A DNA stretch of 64,000 bases from Nematopogon swammerdamellus (taxonomy: Eukaryota; Arthropoda; Insecta; Lepidoptera; Adelidae). The translations under genes were made by a program, and so were the position numbers. A model generated the notes under the pieces. That model was not told where the DNA came from, did no database searches, and saw only the letters and a program-made list of their open reading frames with translations. The stretch lies in contig OX336358.1 in assembly GCA_946902875.1 (NCBI GenBank), forward strand, positions 14,997,694 to 15,061,693. The letters run 5' to 3'. Of this stretch, positions 63,886 to 64,000 are shown one piece after another; within the stretch, counting starts at the first letter, position 1; every line of letters starts with the position of its first letter.

Positions 63886-64000
63886 GTACCGTGTGGGGCA
63901 AAGTATTTAAAAATTATATGACCACTGCATCTCTCCCCGTGCTTGTCGTAAAAGGCGACTAAGATATAAGGACAAGATGCCGTGCTAAAGGGCGACAGGG
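63886..64000 (+). mobile_element. SINE-B2, cut by window end
   Basis: TTGTACCGTGTGGGGC, CATCTCTCCCCGTGC, GATGCCGTGCTAAAGGGCG. Confidence 0.85.

Noticed and set aside
1..64000. Prokaryotic or phage defence or biosynthetic system
   Set aside because: The window is intron-bearing eukaryotic DNA with insect genes and retroposons; no operon structure exists.

Overview
The window looks like nuclear DNA from a moth or butterfly (Lepidoptera). It is AT-rich and intron-bearing. It carries two neighbouring Osiris-family genes, an insect-specific family that sits in a syntenic cluster, and nearly everything else is transposon DNA of lepidopteran type. No prokaryotic operon, CRISPR array or genuine tRNA/rRNA gene was found.

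Host genes. Both recognised genes are on the minus strand and encode Osiris proteins (signal peptide, two-cysteine region, DUF1676 region, hydrophobic segment, AQxLAY motif). The left gene is partial: exon 1 is at 1947-2075 and exon 2 at 278-530, and the rest lies before position 1. The right gene is complete: exon 1 at 38631-38780, exon 2 at 37526-37784 and exon 3 at 23369-23709, giving about 249 residues. Intron phases agree between the two genes (0, then 1). The second intron of the right gene is about 13.8 kb and full of transposons. The 21 kb between the genes and the 25 kb upstream of the right gene hold no other convincing host gene.

Mobile DNA. Four related SINE-like groups dominate. 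SINE-A has a head built from a tRNA-like A box, a 5S-rRNA-like segment and a tRNA-like B box. SINE-C has a tRNA(Ser/Leu)-like head and a diverged version of the same body. SINE-B1 joins an unrecognised head (B head) to the SINE-A body. SINE-B2 joins the same B head to its own hairpin-rich 3' part and a (TATG)n tail. A composite B head + SINE-A occurs three times and in one place is bracketed by a target-site duplication. Other elements are CR1/Jockey-like LINE 3' ends, restriction-like-endonuclease LINE 3' ends next to TAA repeats, a 5'- and 3'-truncated gag-pol LTR element (58413-59890), several hAT-like and TA-duplicating MITEs, and foldback elements.

Satellites. A 2.2 kb array of a 68-bp unit (48430-50663) contains a 12-unit (816 bp) higher-order duplication. 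It lies inside a decayed retroelement that also holds a 440-bp (CTCCCT)n tract. There are also a 26-bp minisatellite (2972-3592), an ATAC array (22531-22790) and an AAATG array (46773-46970).

Layout: 0-2.2 kb left Osiris gene; 2.2-23.3 kb transposons; 23.4-38.8 kb right Osiris gene; 39-48 kb nested transposons; 48.4-52 kb satellite block; 52-64 kb LINE, SINE, MITE and LTR debris.
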